Shown one piece after another: positions 23,659 to 32,490 of a DNA stretch of 64,000 nucleotides (positions within the stretch are counted from its first letter, which is position 1; the number at the start of each line of letters is the position of its first letter). The stretch comes from Motilibacter deserti (lineage in GTDB: Bacteria; Actinomycetota; Actinomycetes; Motilibacterales; Motilibacteraceae), in the NCBI RefSeq assembly GCF_011250635.1, contig NZ_JAANNP010000001.1:838933-902932 (forward strand), read 5' to 3'. The translations under genes were made by a program, and so were the position numbers. The notes below the pieces were generated by a model. The model made no database searches. It worked only from the letters and a program-made list of their open reading frames with translations, and was not told where the DNA came from.

Positions 23659-26409
23659 GTGTCGTCGGAGAGCGCGGCTGCGGGGGCGGGCGTCCGCTGC
23701 CACCCCAGAGCCGACGCGTACGCCACCGGCTCCCCCGGCGACGGCGGCACCAGGCCCGCGGCCTCCCCGGGCACCCAGCACCGGTGGCCCCTCGTCGGCC
23801 GTGAGAGCCTGCTCGAGCAGGTCGAGGCCGCGCTGCACCGCCCAGGGCTCCGCGCCGTGCTGCTGCACGGCCCGGCCGGCGTGGGCAAGACCCGCCTGGC
23901 CCAGGAGTGCGCCGCGCGGCTGGAGCGGACGTACCCCGTCTTCCGGATCAACGCGACCCGCACGCTCGCCGCCGTGCCGCTCGGGCCGCTTGCCGGGCTG
24001 CTCACCCTCGGCGAGGTGGACCTCGACCCGCTGACGACCGACGCCGTGCGCCTCTTCGCGCACGCCCGGCGGGTGGTCGCGGACCTCGCCGGAGGGTCGC
24101 GGCTGCTCCTGCTCGTCGACGACCTGCCGTCGCTGGACCCGCTGTCGACGGGCGTCCTTGCCCAGCTGCTCGAGGAGGACCTCGCCGTCCTGCTCGCGAC
24201 CGCGCGGGCCGGCGAGGCGCTGCCCGACGCGGTGCTCGCGATGTGGAGCGCGGACCGAGCGCTGCGGCTGGACGTCCCGCTCCTGACCACCCGGGAGTGC
24301 GGCGACCTGCTCGCCGCGACGCTCGGCGGGCCGGTCGCCCCGCAAGTGGTGGAGGCGTTCGCCCGCGAGAGCGGAGGCAACGCCCTCCACCTGCGCGAGC
24401 TCCTGTCCGAGACGTCGCGGCGCGGCGGCTTCACCTCCGTCTCCGGGGTCTGGCAGCTGACCGGCCCGGTGACCGGCAGCCCCGCGCTGCTCGAGCTGCT
24501 CCGGCTGCGGCTGGACGGCATCGACGCCGCCGGGCGCGCGGTCCTCGAGCGCCTCGCGCTGTGCCAGGTGCTCGGCGTCGACGAGCTCGTCGAGCCGTCG
24601 GCGCGCGACGCGCTGGCGGCCCTCGAGGAGGCCGGCTTGGTCACGGTCGAGCCCGGGCCGAACGACGCATCCGGGCAGCTGCTCGCGCGGCTGGCGCACC
24701 CGCAGTACGAGGCGGTGGTCCGGGCCGGCATCTCGCGGCTGCGGGCCGCGGACCTGCTGCTCCAGCAGGTCGCCGTCATCGAGGCCCGCCCGCAGCGGCG
24801 CGGCGACCCGCTGCGGGTCGCGCTGTGGAGGCTGGAGGCCACCGGCACCGCCGACCCGGACCTGCTGCTGCGCGCCGCCCGGCTGGCGCGCCTCGCCCAC
24901 GACTTCGTGGCCGTGGAGCGGCTGGCGCGCGCCGCCGCCCGGTCCTGGCCGGAGCATGGCCCGGGGCTCGCCGAGTCGCTCCTGCACCTCGGCGAGGCCG
25001 AGTGCGAGCTCGGCCGGCCCGACGACGCCGCGCAGACGCTGCGCGACGCCGGCCGCATGTCGGCGACCGAGGAGGTACGGGCCCGGGTCGCCGCCCTGCG
25101 GGCCGGCCTGCTCGCCGACGACGGGCCGGCGGGGGTCGACGCGGCGATCGCCCTGCTCGACAAGGCTCAGGCGGCCCTGCCGGGACAGGCGACGCCCCTC
25201 GCGGCCGCGCGCGCGGAGATCCTGCGGGCCGCCTACCGCATGCACGAGGCGCTGGCGGCGGTCACCGCGGTGCCCGCGCCCACCCGGCCCGGCGACCGGC
25301 TCGAGTGGTCCGTGGCGGCCTCGGTCGCCCTTGCCTGGACCGGCCGCGCCCGTGAGGGCGTCGAGCTCGCGGAGGAGAGCACGAGCGCGATGTCACGGCT
25401 GCGCGGGGCCGCGCTGCTGCACAGCTCGGCGCCCGAGCTCGCGCGCACCGCCGCGCTCATCCAGGACGGGCGCGTCGAGGACGCGACGAAGGCCGCGCAC
25501 CGAGCGCTGGCCTACGCCGTGCAGGACGGGCTCGACCGCGCGGTCACCGTGGCCGAGTGGACGCTGACGATGGCGCTGCTGCACGCGGGCCGGCCCCGCA
25601 GCGCCTCCCGCTGGGCCCGGGACGTCGTCAGTGGGGGCCAGGCGCACGGGCCCCGGCGACACGTCTGCCTGGGCCTCGCCGGGCTCGCGCTCGCGCACGC
25701 GTGGCTCGGGGAGCCCGGCCCGGCCCGCGAGGCGCTGGCGCGCATCCCGGGCACGGGCGACCCCGACGAGCCGTGGCGGGTGCTGGCCGGCTGCTGGGTG
25801 CGTGCCCTCGAGGGCGACCTGGACGGCGCCACCTCGGGCCTGCGCGACCGCGCGGACCGGGCGCTGGCGGCCGGGCACCCGACGCTCGGCGCGGCGCTGC
25901 TGCACGGGGTCGTACGCCTCGGCCGGCCGCAGCTCGTCGTCGATCAGCTGGAGCGCCTCGAGGCCTCGACCGAGGGCGTCCTCACGGCCGCCTTCGCCCG
26001 GCACGCCACGGCGGCCGCACGCCGTGACGTCGGCGGCCTCACCGAGTCGGCGGACGAGTTCGAGCGCATCGGGTCGCGGATGAGCGCCGCCGAGGCGGCC
26101 GCCCAGGCCGTGCAGGCAGCCACCGGGAAGCGCTCGCAGCGCGAGATCGCGGCGCTCACGGCGCGCGCCCGGCAGCTCGCCGGACGCTGCGAGGGCGGCG
26201 TGCTGCACGCCCTGCTCGTGGAGTCCGTGTCCCCGCTCACCGAGCGGGAGCAGGAGATCTCCCGGCTGGCCGCACGGGGCCTGTCGAGCAAGGAGATCGC
26301 CGAACGGCTCTTCCTGTCCGTGCGCACGGTCAACAATCACCTGCAGGCGGCGTACACCAAGCTCGGGATCGGCAGCCGCCGCGAGCTCGCGGCGGCGCTC
26401 TCGGCGTGA
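23659..26409 (+). CDS. LAL-type LuxR-family regulator with AAA ATPase domain
   Basis: 916 residues from GTG 23659 (GTG 23653 also possible). N-terminal ATPase with Walker A LLHGPAGVGKTRLAQECAAR near residue 70 and Walker B RLLLLVDDLPSLD. A long helical/TPR-like middle follows. The C-terminus is a LuxR-type helix-turn-helix (SPLTEREQEISRLAARGLSS, KEIAERLFLSVRTVNNHLQ). LAL (MalT-like) proteins are ATP-dependent activators responding to small inducers. It is flanked by four copies of one palindrome in the promoters of secreted-protein genes, so it is the best local candidate to bind them, though this is inference. Confidence 0.85.
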   Translation: MSSESAAAGAGVRCHPRADAYATGSPGDGGTRPAASPGTQHRWPLVGRESLLEQVEAALHRPGLRAVLLHGPAGVGKTRLAQECAARLERTYPVFRINATRTLAAVPLGPLAGLLTLGEVDLDPLTTDAVRLFAHARRVVADLAGGSRLLLLVDDLPSLDPLSTGVLAQLLEEDLAVLLATARAGEALPDAVLAMWSADRALRLDVPLLTTRECGDLLAATLGGPVAPQVVEAFARESGGNALHLRELLSETSRRGGFTSVSGVWQLTGPVTGSPALLELLRLRLDGIDAAGRAVLERLALCQVLGVDELVEPSARDALAALEEAGLVTVEPGPNDASGQLLARLAHPQYEAVVRAGISRLRAADLLLQQVAVIEARPQRRGDPLRVALWRLEATGTADPDLLLRAARLARLAHDFVAVERLARAAARSWPEHGPGLAESLLHLGEAECELGRPDDAAQTLRDAGRMSATEEVRARVAALRAGLLADDGPAGVDAAIALLDKAQAALPGQATPLAAARAEILRAAYRMHEALAAVTAVPAPTRPGDRLEWSVAASVALAWTGRAREGVELAEESTSAMSRLRGAALLHSSAPELARTAALIQDGRVEDATKAAHRALAYAVQDGLDRAVTVAEWTLTMALLHAGRPRSASRWARDVVSGGQAHGPRRHVCLGLAGLALAHAWLGEPGPAREALARIPGTGDPDEPWRVLAGCWVRALEGDLDGATSGLRDRADRALAAGHPTLGAALLHGVVRLGRPQLVVDQLERLEASTEGVLTAAFARHATAAARRDVGGLTESADEFERIGSRMSAAEAAAQAVQAATGKRSQREIAALTARARQLAGRCEGGVLHALLVESVSPLTEREQEISRLAARGLSSKEIAERLFLSVRTVNNHLQAAYTKLGIGSRRELAAALSA

Positions 26410-26433
26410 CGCGCCGGGCGCGGGGAGCACGGC

Positions 26434-26464
26434 GCGGGCCGCGAGCATCTCGCTCGCGGCCCGC
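26434..26464. terminator. strong bidirectional hairpin terminator
   Basis: GCGGGCCGCGAGC pairs perfectly with GCTCGCGGCCCGC across a 5-base loop. It lies between the convergent stops of the LAL regulator (26409) and the metalloprotease (26481). Confidence 0.75.
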
Positions 26465-26480
26465 GACAGGCATCCCTCGG

Positions 26481-27665
26481 TCAGAGCACGTGGTCCGCGT
26501 GGAGGACGGTGTCCAGGCTCGAGCCGAGGCCGCGGTCGTTCCACGCCTTGCGGAAGGTCATGATCGTGGGGTTGCCGACGCCGGCGGCTGCGTCGAGCTC
26601 CTTGTCGAAGATCTGGAAGATCGAGCGGTCCCGGGCCGCGAAGCGGTCCCAGGGCTCGACGTTCGTGTCGTCGTCGGTCAGGTCCCAGAGGCTGGCGGCG
26701 AGGAAGAGCTCGACCTCGTCCCCGGTGACGGACGCCGGGAGCGGGCCGCAGTTGCCCTTCTCGAGCCGAGCCTCGTCGAACGTCCCCTCGCCCGCCGCGT
26801 TCACGTTGCCCTCCAGGTGCTCGCCCCGGAACGCACGCGACACCGCGTGCGGGAACCAGTCGGCGAAGGCCTCCATCCAGGAGTGGTCGGCAGTGTTCAC
26901 CGGGTTGTGGAAGACGTCCTCGGTGATGCAGCCGTCGTGGGCCGCCGGCAGCCACGGGAACGACCCGATCTTGTCCTGCAGGAAGTGCGTGTACTCGTGC
27001 AGGATCGCGAAGTCCGTGAACGCGTTGCCGCTGTTGATGACGACCGTGCTGTTCACCGGGTTGTAGTAGCTACCGGTGACGGACGTCGGCTGCACGTCCG
27101 CACGCGGCAGGGGGTCGCTGTCCCCGCGGTTGGCGGCCGCGTAGTCGCGCCCGAGCCTGATGGTCTCGGCGATGTTGAAGTGCTGCGGCGTCCAGTCGTC
27201 CGCGAAGTGCCAGTTGAACGTGAGCTGGGTGTTCGGCCGGGTCGAGGTGAGGTGGACCGGCTGGCTGCCGTGCCCCGGCTCGGCCCAGAACGGCTGCGCG
27301 TGCAGGAAGTCGTTGGGCCACACCTGCGCTGCGCTGTTCGTCGCGAAGACCCGCAGCGCGAAGATCGCGTCCTTCACGAAGGGGAAGCTCGTGTTGATGC
27401 GCCCCTTGTCGTCGGTGAAGACGGTGCGTTCGTTCGCCCATGTCCATATCCCGAACGTGCGGGGGGCGAAGCGCCACACCTCGACCTTGCTGAACTTGAT
27501 CGGGCCGGTCTTGTTGGAGTCCTCGTAGGACAGGTTGGAGGTGATGGTGGTGACGTCCTGCGCGGAAGCCGGGGCGGCGCCGGCCGCGGGCACGACGAGA
27601 GCGGCGGCGGCGAGGACGAGCGCGGACGCGGCGCGCCACGGGCGGCGCGAGAAGCTGATGTGCAC
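26481..27665 (-). CDS. secreted HExxH metalloprotease-like protein
   Basis: 394 residues from GTG 27665, with AGGAAGG upstream. A Sec signal peptide (AASALVLAAAALVVPAAGAA PASA) precedes a beta-rich region of about 130 residues (SKVEVWRFAPRTFGIWTWAN). The zinc site is H223-E224-Y225-T226-H227 (ILHEYTHFLQDK), followed by MEAFADWFPHAVSRAF, whose Glu may be the third ligand (gluzincin-like). It is exported and probably a zinc peptidase; the substrate is unknown. A perfect-arm palindrome lies 80-96 bases upstream, and a divergent secreted hydrolase shares the promoter region. Confidence 0.75.
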   Translation of the reverse strand: MHISFSRRPWRAASALVLAAAALVVPAAGAAPASAQDVTTITSNLSYEDSNKTGPIKFSKVEVWRFAPRTFGIWTWANERTVFTDDKGRINTSFPFVKDAIFALRVFATNSAAQVWPNDFLHAQPFWAEPGHGSQPVHLTSTRPNTQLTFNWHFADDWTPQHFNIAETIRLGRDYAAANRGDSDPLPRADVQPTSVTGSYYNPVNSTVVINSGNAFTDFAILHEYTHFLQDKIGSFPWLPAAHDGCITEDVFHNPVNTADHSWMEAFADWFPHAVSRAFRGEHLEGNVNAAGEGTFDEARLEKGNCGPLPASVTGDEVELFLAASLWDLTDDDTNVEPWDRFAARDRSIFQIFDKELDAAAGVGNPTIMTFRKAWNDRGLGSSLDTVLHADHVL

Positions 27666-27744
27666 GGGAGGCACCTTCCTCTGACGGTCGGCCGGCGGGG
27701 TGCCGGCACGACGTCGACTCTTCCGCCGCAGCGGTCGCTGCACC

Positions 27745-27761
27745 TGAGCAGGCGTTGCTCA
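27745..27761. promoter_or_regulatory. palindromic operator copy 3
   Basis: TGAGCA-GGCGT-TGCTCA, perfect arms, 80-96 bases upstream of the metalloprotease start. Confidence 0.65.
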
Positions 27762-27813
27762 ACCGCGCCCGCTCCCGCTGCTCACCCGGCGGGGGCACGA
27801 GCAGGCCGGCGAG

Positions 27814-27830
27814 TGAGCAATCGTTGCTCT
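27814..27830. promoter_or_regulatory. palindromic operator copy 4
   Basis: TGAGCA-ATCGT-TGCTCT, one mismatch, 35-51 bases upstream of the alpha/beta hydrolase ATG, at the same distance as copy 1 from its gene. Between copies 3 and 4 is a looser TGCTC-N15-GAGCA pair (27779-27803). Confidence 0.6.
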
Positions 27831-27864
27831 GTCTGCGCCCGAAGGGCCGGGCGAGGCTGCGTGC

Positions 27865-29223
27865 ATGACACACCGCCTCCGCCGCAGCGCGGCCTTGCTG
27901 GCCGCCCTCGCCGCTGCACCGCTGTCCGCCACGACGACCGCGTCCGCGGCTCCCGCCGAGGAAGCCCGGGTCCTCACCGGGGCCCTCGCCGACGGTGCCG
28001 CCTACCGCCTGGAGGTGCCGCCGGCATGGAACGGCACCGTCGTCCTCTACAGCCACGGCCTGCGCTTCCCCGGCGAGGACAACCCGCCCGAGACCGCGGC
28101 CAGCGACGCGTCACGGCAGTGGATGCTGGACAACGGGTACGCCCTGGCTGGCTCCTCGTACGCCGGCACTGGGTGGGCGGTCGAGGAGGCCGTCGACGAC
28201 CAGCTCGGGACGCTCGACGCGTTCACGGCCCGGGTGGGGGCGCCCACCCGCACAATCGCGCTCGGCGAGTCGCTCGGCGGGCTCGTCACCACCGCCCTGG
28301 TCGAGCGGCACCCCGAGCGCTTCGACGGCGGGCTCTCTCTGTGCGGGCTGCACGCAGGCGGCCCTGCGCTGTGGGACAGCTACCTGGACGGCGCGTACGT
28401 CCTGCGAACGTTGCTTCCGGAGTCAGGCGCGGTGCGCATCACGGGGGTCGACGACCCGCTCGGCAACCTCGACGCCGCGCAGAGGATCCTGTCCGACGCG
28501 GCTGCCACTGCCGCAGGACGCGCCCGCATCGCGCTCGCCGCGGCCGTCATGCAGGTGCCGGGGGCGGTCGACCCGCTGGCGCCGTTCCCCGCGGACGCCG
28601 CCGGGCGCGCGGCGGCCCGCCTGGCCTGGATGACCGAGTCCTTCCCCGTCTTCGCCTTCGCCGAGCGCGGGGAGCTCGAGGCGCGCGCGGGTGGCAACCC
28701 CTCGACCAACGTCGGGGTGGACTACGAGCGGATGCTGCGCGACTCCGAGCAGCGCTCGGACGTGCGAGCTCTCTACCGGGCGGCGGGGCTGGACCTGGAC
28801 GACGACCTCGCGACGCTCGCCGCAGCCCCCCGAGTGGCGGCCGACCCAGTGGCCAGGACGTACCTCTCCGCCCACGGCGGGCTGACGAACGCTCCCGCCA
28901 AGCCGCTGCTCACGCTGCACGGGACCGCGGACGGGCTCGTGCCCAGCTCGCACGAGCGGGCGTACGCCGAACGAGCCGGGCGGCCCGAGCTGCTCCGGCA
29001 GGCCTTCGTGGACCGCCCCGGGCACTGCACGTTCACCTCTGCCGAGATCGTGTCGGCGTTCGGGGCACTGCAGGAGCGGCTGGACAGCGGGGTGTGGCAC
29101 GTGAAGCCGGCATTCCTGAATCAGCGTGCAGCAGAGCTGGGCCCGGAGCTGAACACGGGCGCGGGCATACCCGTCGCGCCGGCTTTTGTCCGGCACCACC
29201 CGCTGGCATTTCCGCGAGCCTGA
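27865..29223 (+). CDS. secreted alpha/beta hydrolase (serine esterase/peptidase type)
   Basis: 452 residues with a signal peptide (LRRSAALLAALAAAPLSATT ... ASA). The catalytic triad can be placed: nucleophile Ser136 in ALGESLGGLV, Asp356 in HGTADGLVP, and His387 in DRPGHCTFTS. The oxyanion strand VVLYSHGLRFPGEDN follows the usual HG motif. An insertion of about 150 residues between nucleophile and acid forms a helical cap. It acts outside the cell on an unknown ester or amide. It carries an operator-like palindrome at -35 to -51 and faces away from the metalloprotease. Confidence 0.82.
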   Translation: MTHRLRRSAALLAALAAAPLSATTTASAAPAEEARVLTGALADGAAYRLEVPPAWNGTVVLYSHGLRFPGEDNPPETAASDASRQWMLDNGYALAGSSYAGTGWAVEEAVDDQLGTLDAFTARVGAPTRTIALGESLGGLVTTALVERHPERFDGGLSLCGLHAGGPALWDSYLDGAYVLRTLLPESGAVRITGVDDPLGNLDAAQRILSDAAATAAGRARIALAAAVMQVPGAVDPLAPFPADAAGRAAARLAWMTESFPVFAFAERGELEARAGGNPSTNVGVDYERMLRDSEQRSDVRALYRAAGLDLDDDLATLAAAPRVAADPVARTYLSAHGGLTNAPAKPLLTLHGTADGLVPSSHERAYAERAGRPELLRQAFVDRPGHCTFTSAEIVSAFGALQERLDSGVWHVKPAFLNQRAAELGPELNTGAGIPVAPAFVRHHPLAFPRA

Positions 29224-29234
29224 GACGTCCCGCC

Positions 29235-29615
29235 TCACGCGACAGGTTCCGCGAACGCGTCCTCCAGCCGCGCCTGCGCGGCGCCTCCCACCTCCTCGAC
29301 ACGACGGCCGGGCAGCCTGACCACCAGCTGCCCGGCCGGGTCGGCCTCGACGTCGTAGACGAGCAGCGCGCCGGCCCCGCTCCGGGCGCAGCCGTCCGCC
29401 AGCTCGTACGCGTAGCCGTGGAGCGGGCAGACCACGACCTCGGCGTCGACGAGCCCGTCGGCGAGCGGGCCGCCGCGGTGCGGGCACTGCGCCTGCACGG
29501 CACGCAGCGCCCCGCCGCGCAGCCGGAACACCGCGACCTGCTCGCCCCCGACGACGAAGGCACGCCCCTCCCCCTCCGGGATGGCCTCGGCCGGGCCGAG
29601 CACGTGCGTGCTCAC
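29235..29615 (-). CDS. nirD: nitrite reductase small subunit (Rieske-type NirD)
   Basis: 126 residues with the Rieske [2Fe-2S] ligands CPHRGG and CPLHGY. The first motif follows AVQAQ and the second follows EVVV, as in NirD. It is the small partner of the NADH-dependent assimilatory nitrite reductase NirB (nitrite to ammonium, cytoplasm). It overlaps the nirB stop by ATGA (29612-29615). Its stop is 12 bases from the convergent hydrolase gene. Confidence 0.88.
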   Translation of the reverse strand: MSTHVLGPAEAIPEGEGRAFVVGGEQVAVFRLRGGALRAVQAQCPHRGGPLADGLVDAEVVVCPLHGYAYELADGCARSGAGALLVYDVEADPAGQLVVRLPGRRVEEVGGAAQARLEDAFAEPVA

Positions 29616-32125
29616 GGGGCCGGCCGGACTGGGACCTGCGGCAGCTCGACGAGCGGCAACGAGGTGCGGAACTGCCCCGGGGTCGCCGGCTGCCCGGCCT
29701 CGAGCCAGGGGTCCTTGTAGGCGTCCACGGACTCCTGCATGCGCCGGTCGAGGTCGGCTGCTATGCCTTCACTGTCGTCGACGATCACGGCCCGCAGGTG
29801 CTCGATGCCGACCCGGGGGACGAACGAGTAGGTGCGCTCGAGCCAGTCGGCGTTCTCCCGGTAGTACTGCATGAACCGCCCGGTGAGCGTCACGACCTCC
29901 TCCGGGGTGTCGACGGTCGCGAGCAGGTCGCCCTTGCGCACGTGAGCGCCTGCAGCGCCCCCGACGTAGACCTCCCACCGCCCACCCTCCACGGCGACGG
30001 CCCCGACGTCCTTGACGAGCGCCTCCGAGCAGTTGCGCGGGCACCCGGCCACGGCGAGCTTCATCTTCGCCGGGCTGTCGAGCCCCTTGTAGCGGTCCTC
30101 GATGGCGATGCCCAGCGCAGTGGAGTCCCCCACGCCGAAGCGGCAGAAGTCCGAGCCCACACAGGTCTTCACCGTGCGGAAGCTCTTGCCGTACGCGTAG
30201 CCCGAGGGCATGCCGAGGTCGGCCCAGACCTTGGGCAGGTCCTCCTTGCGCACACCGAGCAGGTCGATGCGCTGCCCACCAGTCACCTTGACCAGCGGGA
30301 CGGCGTACTTGTCGGCGACGTCGGCGATCGTGCGCAGCTGCTCGGGCGTGGTGACCCCGCCCTTCATCTGCGGCACCACCGAGAACGTCCCGTCGCGCTG
30401 GATGTTGGCGTGGACGCGGTCGTTGACGAAGCGCGCGTCGCGCTCGTCGACGTACTCGTCGTTCCACATGGTGCGCAGCAGCGAGGCGAGGGCCATCTTG
30501 CTGCCCGCGTCCTCCTTGCCCTCGGGGGCGAGCGCGGCGAAGACGGCAGAGACGCTCTTCAGCTCCCGCTCGCGGATCGCCGCCATCAGCTCGGCCTTCT
30601 CCAGCGGCACCCCGGGGACGTACCACCGCTCCGACGGGTCCTGCTCGACCGCGCCGCCCGCGGCCCACTCGCAGACGTCCTTGACCAGGCTCTTGCACGA
30701 GCCGCAGCCCTTGCCCGCCCGCGTGGCGTTCATGACCCCGGACACCGTGTGCTCGCCGCCGCGGACGCACGCGACGAGCTGCCCCTTCGTCACCCCGTTG
30801 CAGTTGCAGACCTGGGCGTCGTCCGCGAGCTCGGCGGCTCCGACCTCCGGCGAGGGGCCGCCGATGTCGAAGAGCAGCTTGATGCGCTCCTCGGGCAACG
30901 GCAGGCCACGGTCGAACGCCTGGGTCAGGAACGCGACCTTGCTGACGTCCCCGAGCAGGGTGGCGCCCACGAGCTTGCCGCCACGCACGATGACCGTCTT
31001 GTACACCCCGCGGCGCGGCTCGGAGAACTGGACGAACTCGTCGTCCTCGTGCTCGGGCTCCTTGAGCCCCATCGCGGCGACGTCCACGCCGGCGACCTTG
31101 AGCTTGGTGGCGACCCGCGAGCCGTGGTAGGACGCGCGCGGGTTCACGCCGGTCAGATGGTCGGCGAGCACGCCCGCCTGCTCCCAGAGCGGCGCGACCA
31201 GGCCGTAGACCTGCCCGCGGTGCTGCGCGCACTCGCCCACCACGTAGACGTCGTCGTCGTCGACCGAGCGCAGCTGGTCGTCGACGACGATGGCGCGCTC
31301 CACCGTGAGCCCCGCGCGGCGGGCCAGCTCGACGTTGGGACGGATCCCGGCGGTCATGACGACCATGTCGCAGTCGAGCGCCGACCCGTCGCCGAACCGC
31401 ACCCCGGTCACCTTCTCCTCGCCCAGGACCGCGGTGGTGCGGACGTTGCAGTGCACGGTGATGCCGAGCTTCTCGACCGAGCGTTGCAGGATGCGGCCGG
31501 CCTGCGCGTCGAGCTGCTGGTTCATGAGGGTCGGTGCGGCGTGCACGACGTGCGTCGTCATGCCGTAGTTCTGCAGGCCGCGGGCGGCCTCGAGCCCGAG
31601 CAGCCCGCCGCCGATGACTACCGCGACGTCATGGTCGGGCGCGTGGCGCATCATCTCGGCCGTGTCGTCGAGACCGCGGAAGCCGAACACCCCCGGCGTG
31701 AGGGTCTTGAGGTCCTGCCACATCCCCTCGAGCGGCGGGAAGAACGAGCGGCTACCCGTGGCGATGACGAGCTTGTCGTAGCGGACGATCGAGCCGTCGT
31801 TGCCGTAGACCAGCTTTGCGAAGCGGTCGACCCGCACCACGCGCACCCCGCAGTGGAAGGTGACGCCGTGCTCGGCGTACCACTCCACCGGGTTGAGGTA
31901 GATCTCCTCGGTCGCCGCGTTGCCGGCCAGCACCTCCGAGAGCAGGATGCGGTTGTAGTTCCCGTACGGCTCTTCACCGAAGACCTCTACAGCGAAGAGG
32001 TCGCCGCCACCGCGGGCGAGGACCTCCTCGACAGCGCGGGCGCCGGCCATGCCGTTGCCGATGACGACGAGCCGGGAGCGCGTGTCGGGCCGAGTGGGCT
32101 CCGGAGCGGTCAGGGTCATGGTCAT
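29612..32125 (-). CDS. nirB: NADH-dependent nitrite reductase large subunit NirB
   Basis: Siroheme-containing nitrite reductase of 837 residues, catalysing six-electron reduction of nitrite to ammonium with NADH. Domains in order: FAD/NAD pyridine nucleotide-disulphide oxidoreductase (VVIGNGMAGARAVEEVLARG; second Rossmann VAVVIGGGLLGLEAARGLQN), BFD-like [2Fe-2S] site (CNCNGVTKGQ and GCGSCKSL), ferredoxin-like nitrite/sulphite reductase half domain, then the [4Fe-4S]/siroheme cysteines (TCVGSDFCRFGVGDS and GCPRNCSEALVKDVGA). Full length. It is upstream of and coupled to nirD, 14 bases after the small gene that follows nasC. Confidence 0.93.
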   Translation of the reverse strand: MTMTLTAPEPTRPDTRSRLVVIGNGMAGARAVEEVLARGGGDLFAVEVFGEEPYGNYNRILLSEVLAGNAATEEIYLNPVEWYAEHGVTFHCGVRVVRVDRFAKLVYGNDGSIVRYDKLVIATGSRSFFPPLEGMWQDLKTLTPGVFGFRGLDDTAEMMRHAPDHDVAVVIGGGLLGLEAARGLQNYGMTTHVVHAAPTLMNQQLDAQAGRILQRSVEKLGITVHCNVRTTAVLGEEKVTGVRFGDGSALDCDMVVMTAGIRPNVELARRAGLTVERAIVVDDQLRSVDDDDVYVVGECAQHRGQVYGLVAPLWEQAGVLADHLTGVNPRASYHGSRVATKLKVAGVDVAAMGLKEPEHEDDEFVQFSEPRRGVYKTVIVRGGKLVGATLLGDVSKVAFLTQAFDRGLPLPEERIKLLFDIGGPSPEVGAAELADDAQVCNCNGVTKGQLVACVRGGEHTVSGVMNATRAGKGCGSCKSLVKDVCEWAAGGAVEQDPSERWYVPGVPLEKAELMAAIRERELKSVSAVFAALAPEGKEDAGSKMALASLLRTMWNDEYVDERDARFVNDRVHANIQRDGTFSVVPQMKGGVTTPEQLRTIADVADKYAVPLVKVTGGQRIDLLGVRKEDLPKVWADLGMPSGYAYGKSFRTVKTCVGSDFCRFGVGDSTALGIAIEDRYKGLDSPAKMKLAVAGCPRNCSEALVKDVGAVAVEGGRWEVYVGGAAGAHVRKGDLLATVDTPEEVVTLTGRFMQYYRENADWLERTYSFVPRVGIEHLRAVIVDDSEGIAADLDRRMQESVDAYKDPWLEAGQPATPGQFRTSLPLVELPQVPVRPAP

Positions 32126-32139
32126 GTGCGTGCCTCCGG

Positions 32140-32490
32140 TCAGACCTCGACGAGGCCGAGGTCGACGACGACGGTGCCAGCCACGCCCTCCGGCGCGGCG
32201 ACGTGCAGCTCCAGCCGGGTGTCGCTCAGCAGGTCCTCGACCACTCGCAGCGCGACGTGCGTGGCGCCCTTCGCGCCGATCGGGAACCAGCGCATCGGGC
32301 TGCCGTCGCGCAGCAGGACGATGCTCACCATCTCGTCGGTGCCGTTGCCGCCGCGGAAGTAGACCGGCTGCGCCGTGACACCTGCGGGGACCACGTAGGC
32401 CGGCGCGGCGGGGATGGCGACCGGCTTGTCCAGGCCGGCTCCCTCGAAGGCGTACGCGCCCTGCAGGAAGCGTGGAGTGCTCGCGTTCAT
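32140..32490 (-). CDS. small conserved protein between nasC and nirB, unknown function
   Basis: 116 residues from ATG 32490, overlapping the nasC stop (ATGA). Beta-rich: YVVPAGVTAQPVYFRGGNGT, EMVSIVLLRDGSPMRWFPIG and GVAGTVVVDLGLVEV. No cysteines, metal motifs or signal peptide. Its coupling to both nitrate and nitrite reductase genes implies a role in nitrate assimilation, such as an accessory or assembly factor, but I recognise no family. Confidence 0.75.
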   Translation of the reverse strand: MNASTPRFLQGAYAFEGAGLDKPVAIPAAPAYVVPAGVTAQPVYFRGGNGTDEMVSIVLLRDGSPMRWFPIGAKGATHVALRVVEDLLSDTRLELHVAAPEGVAGTVVVDLGLVEV

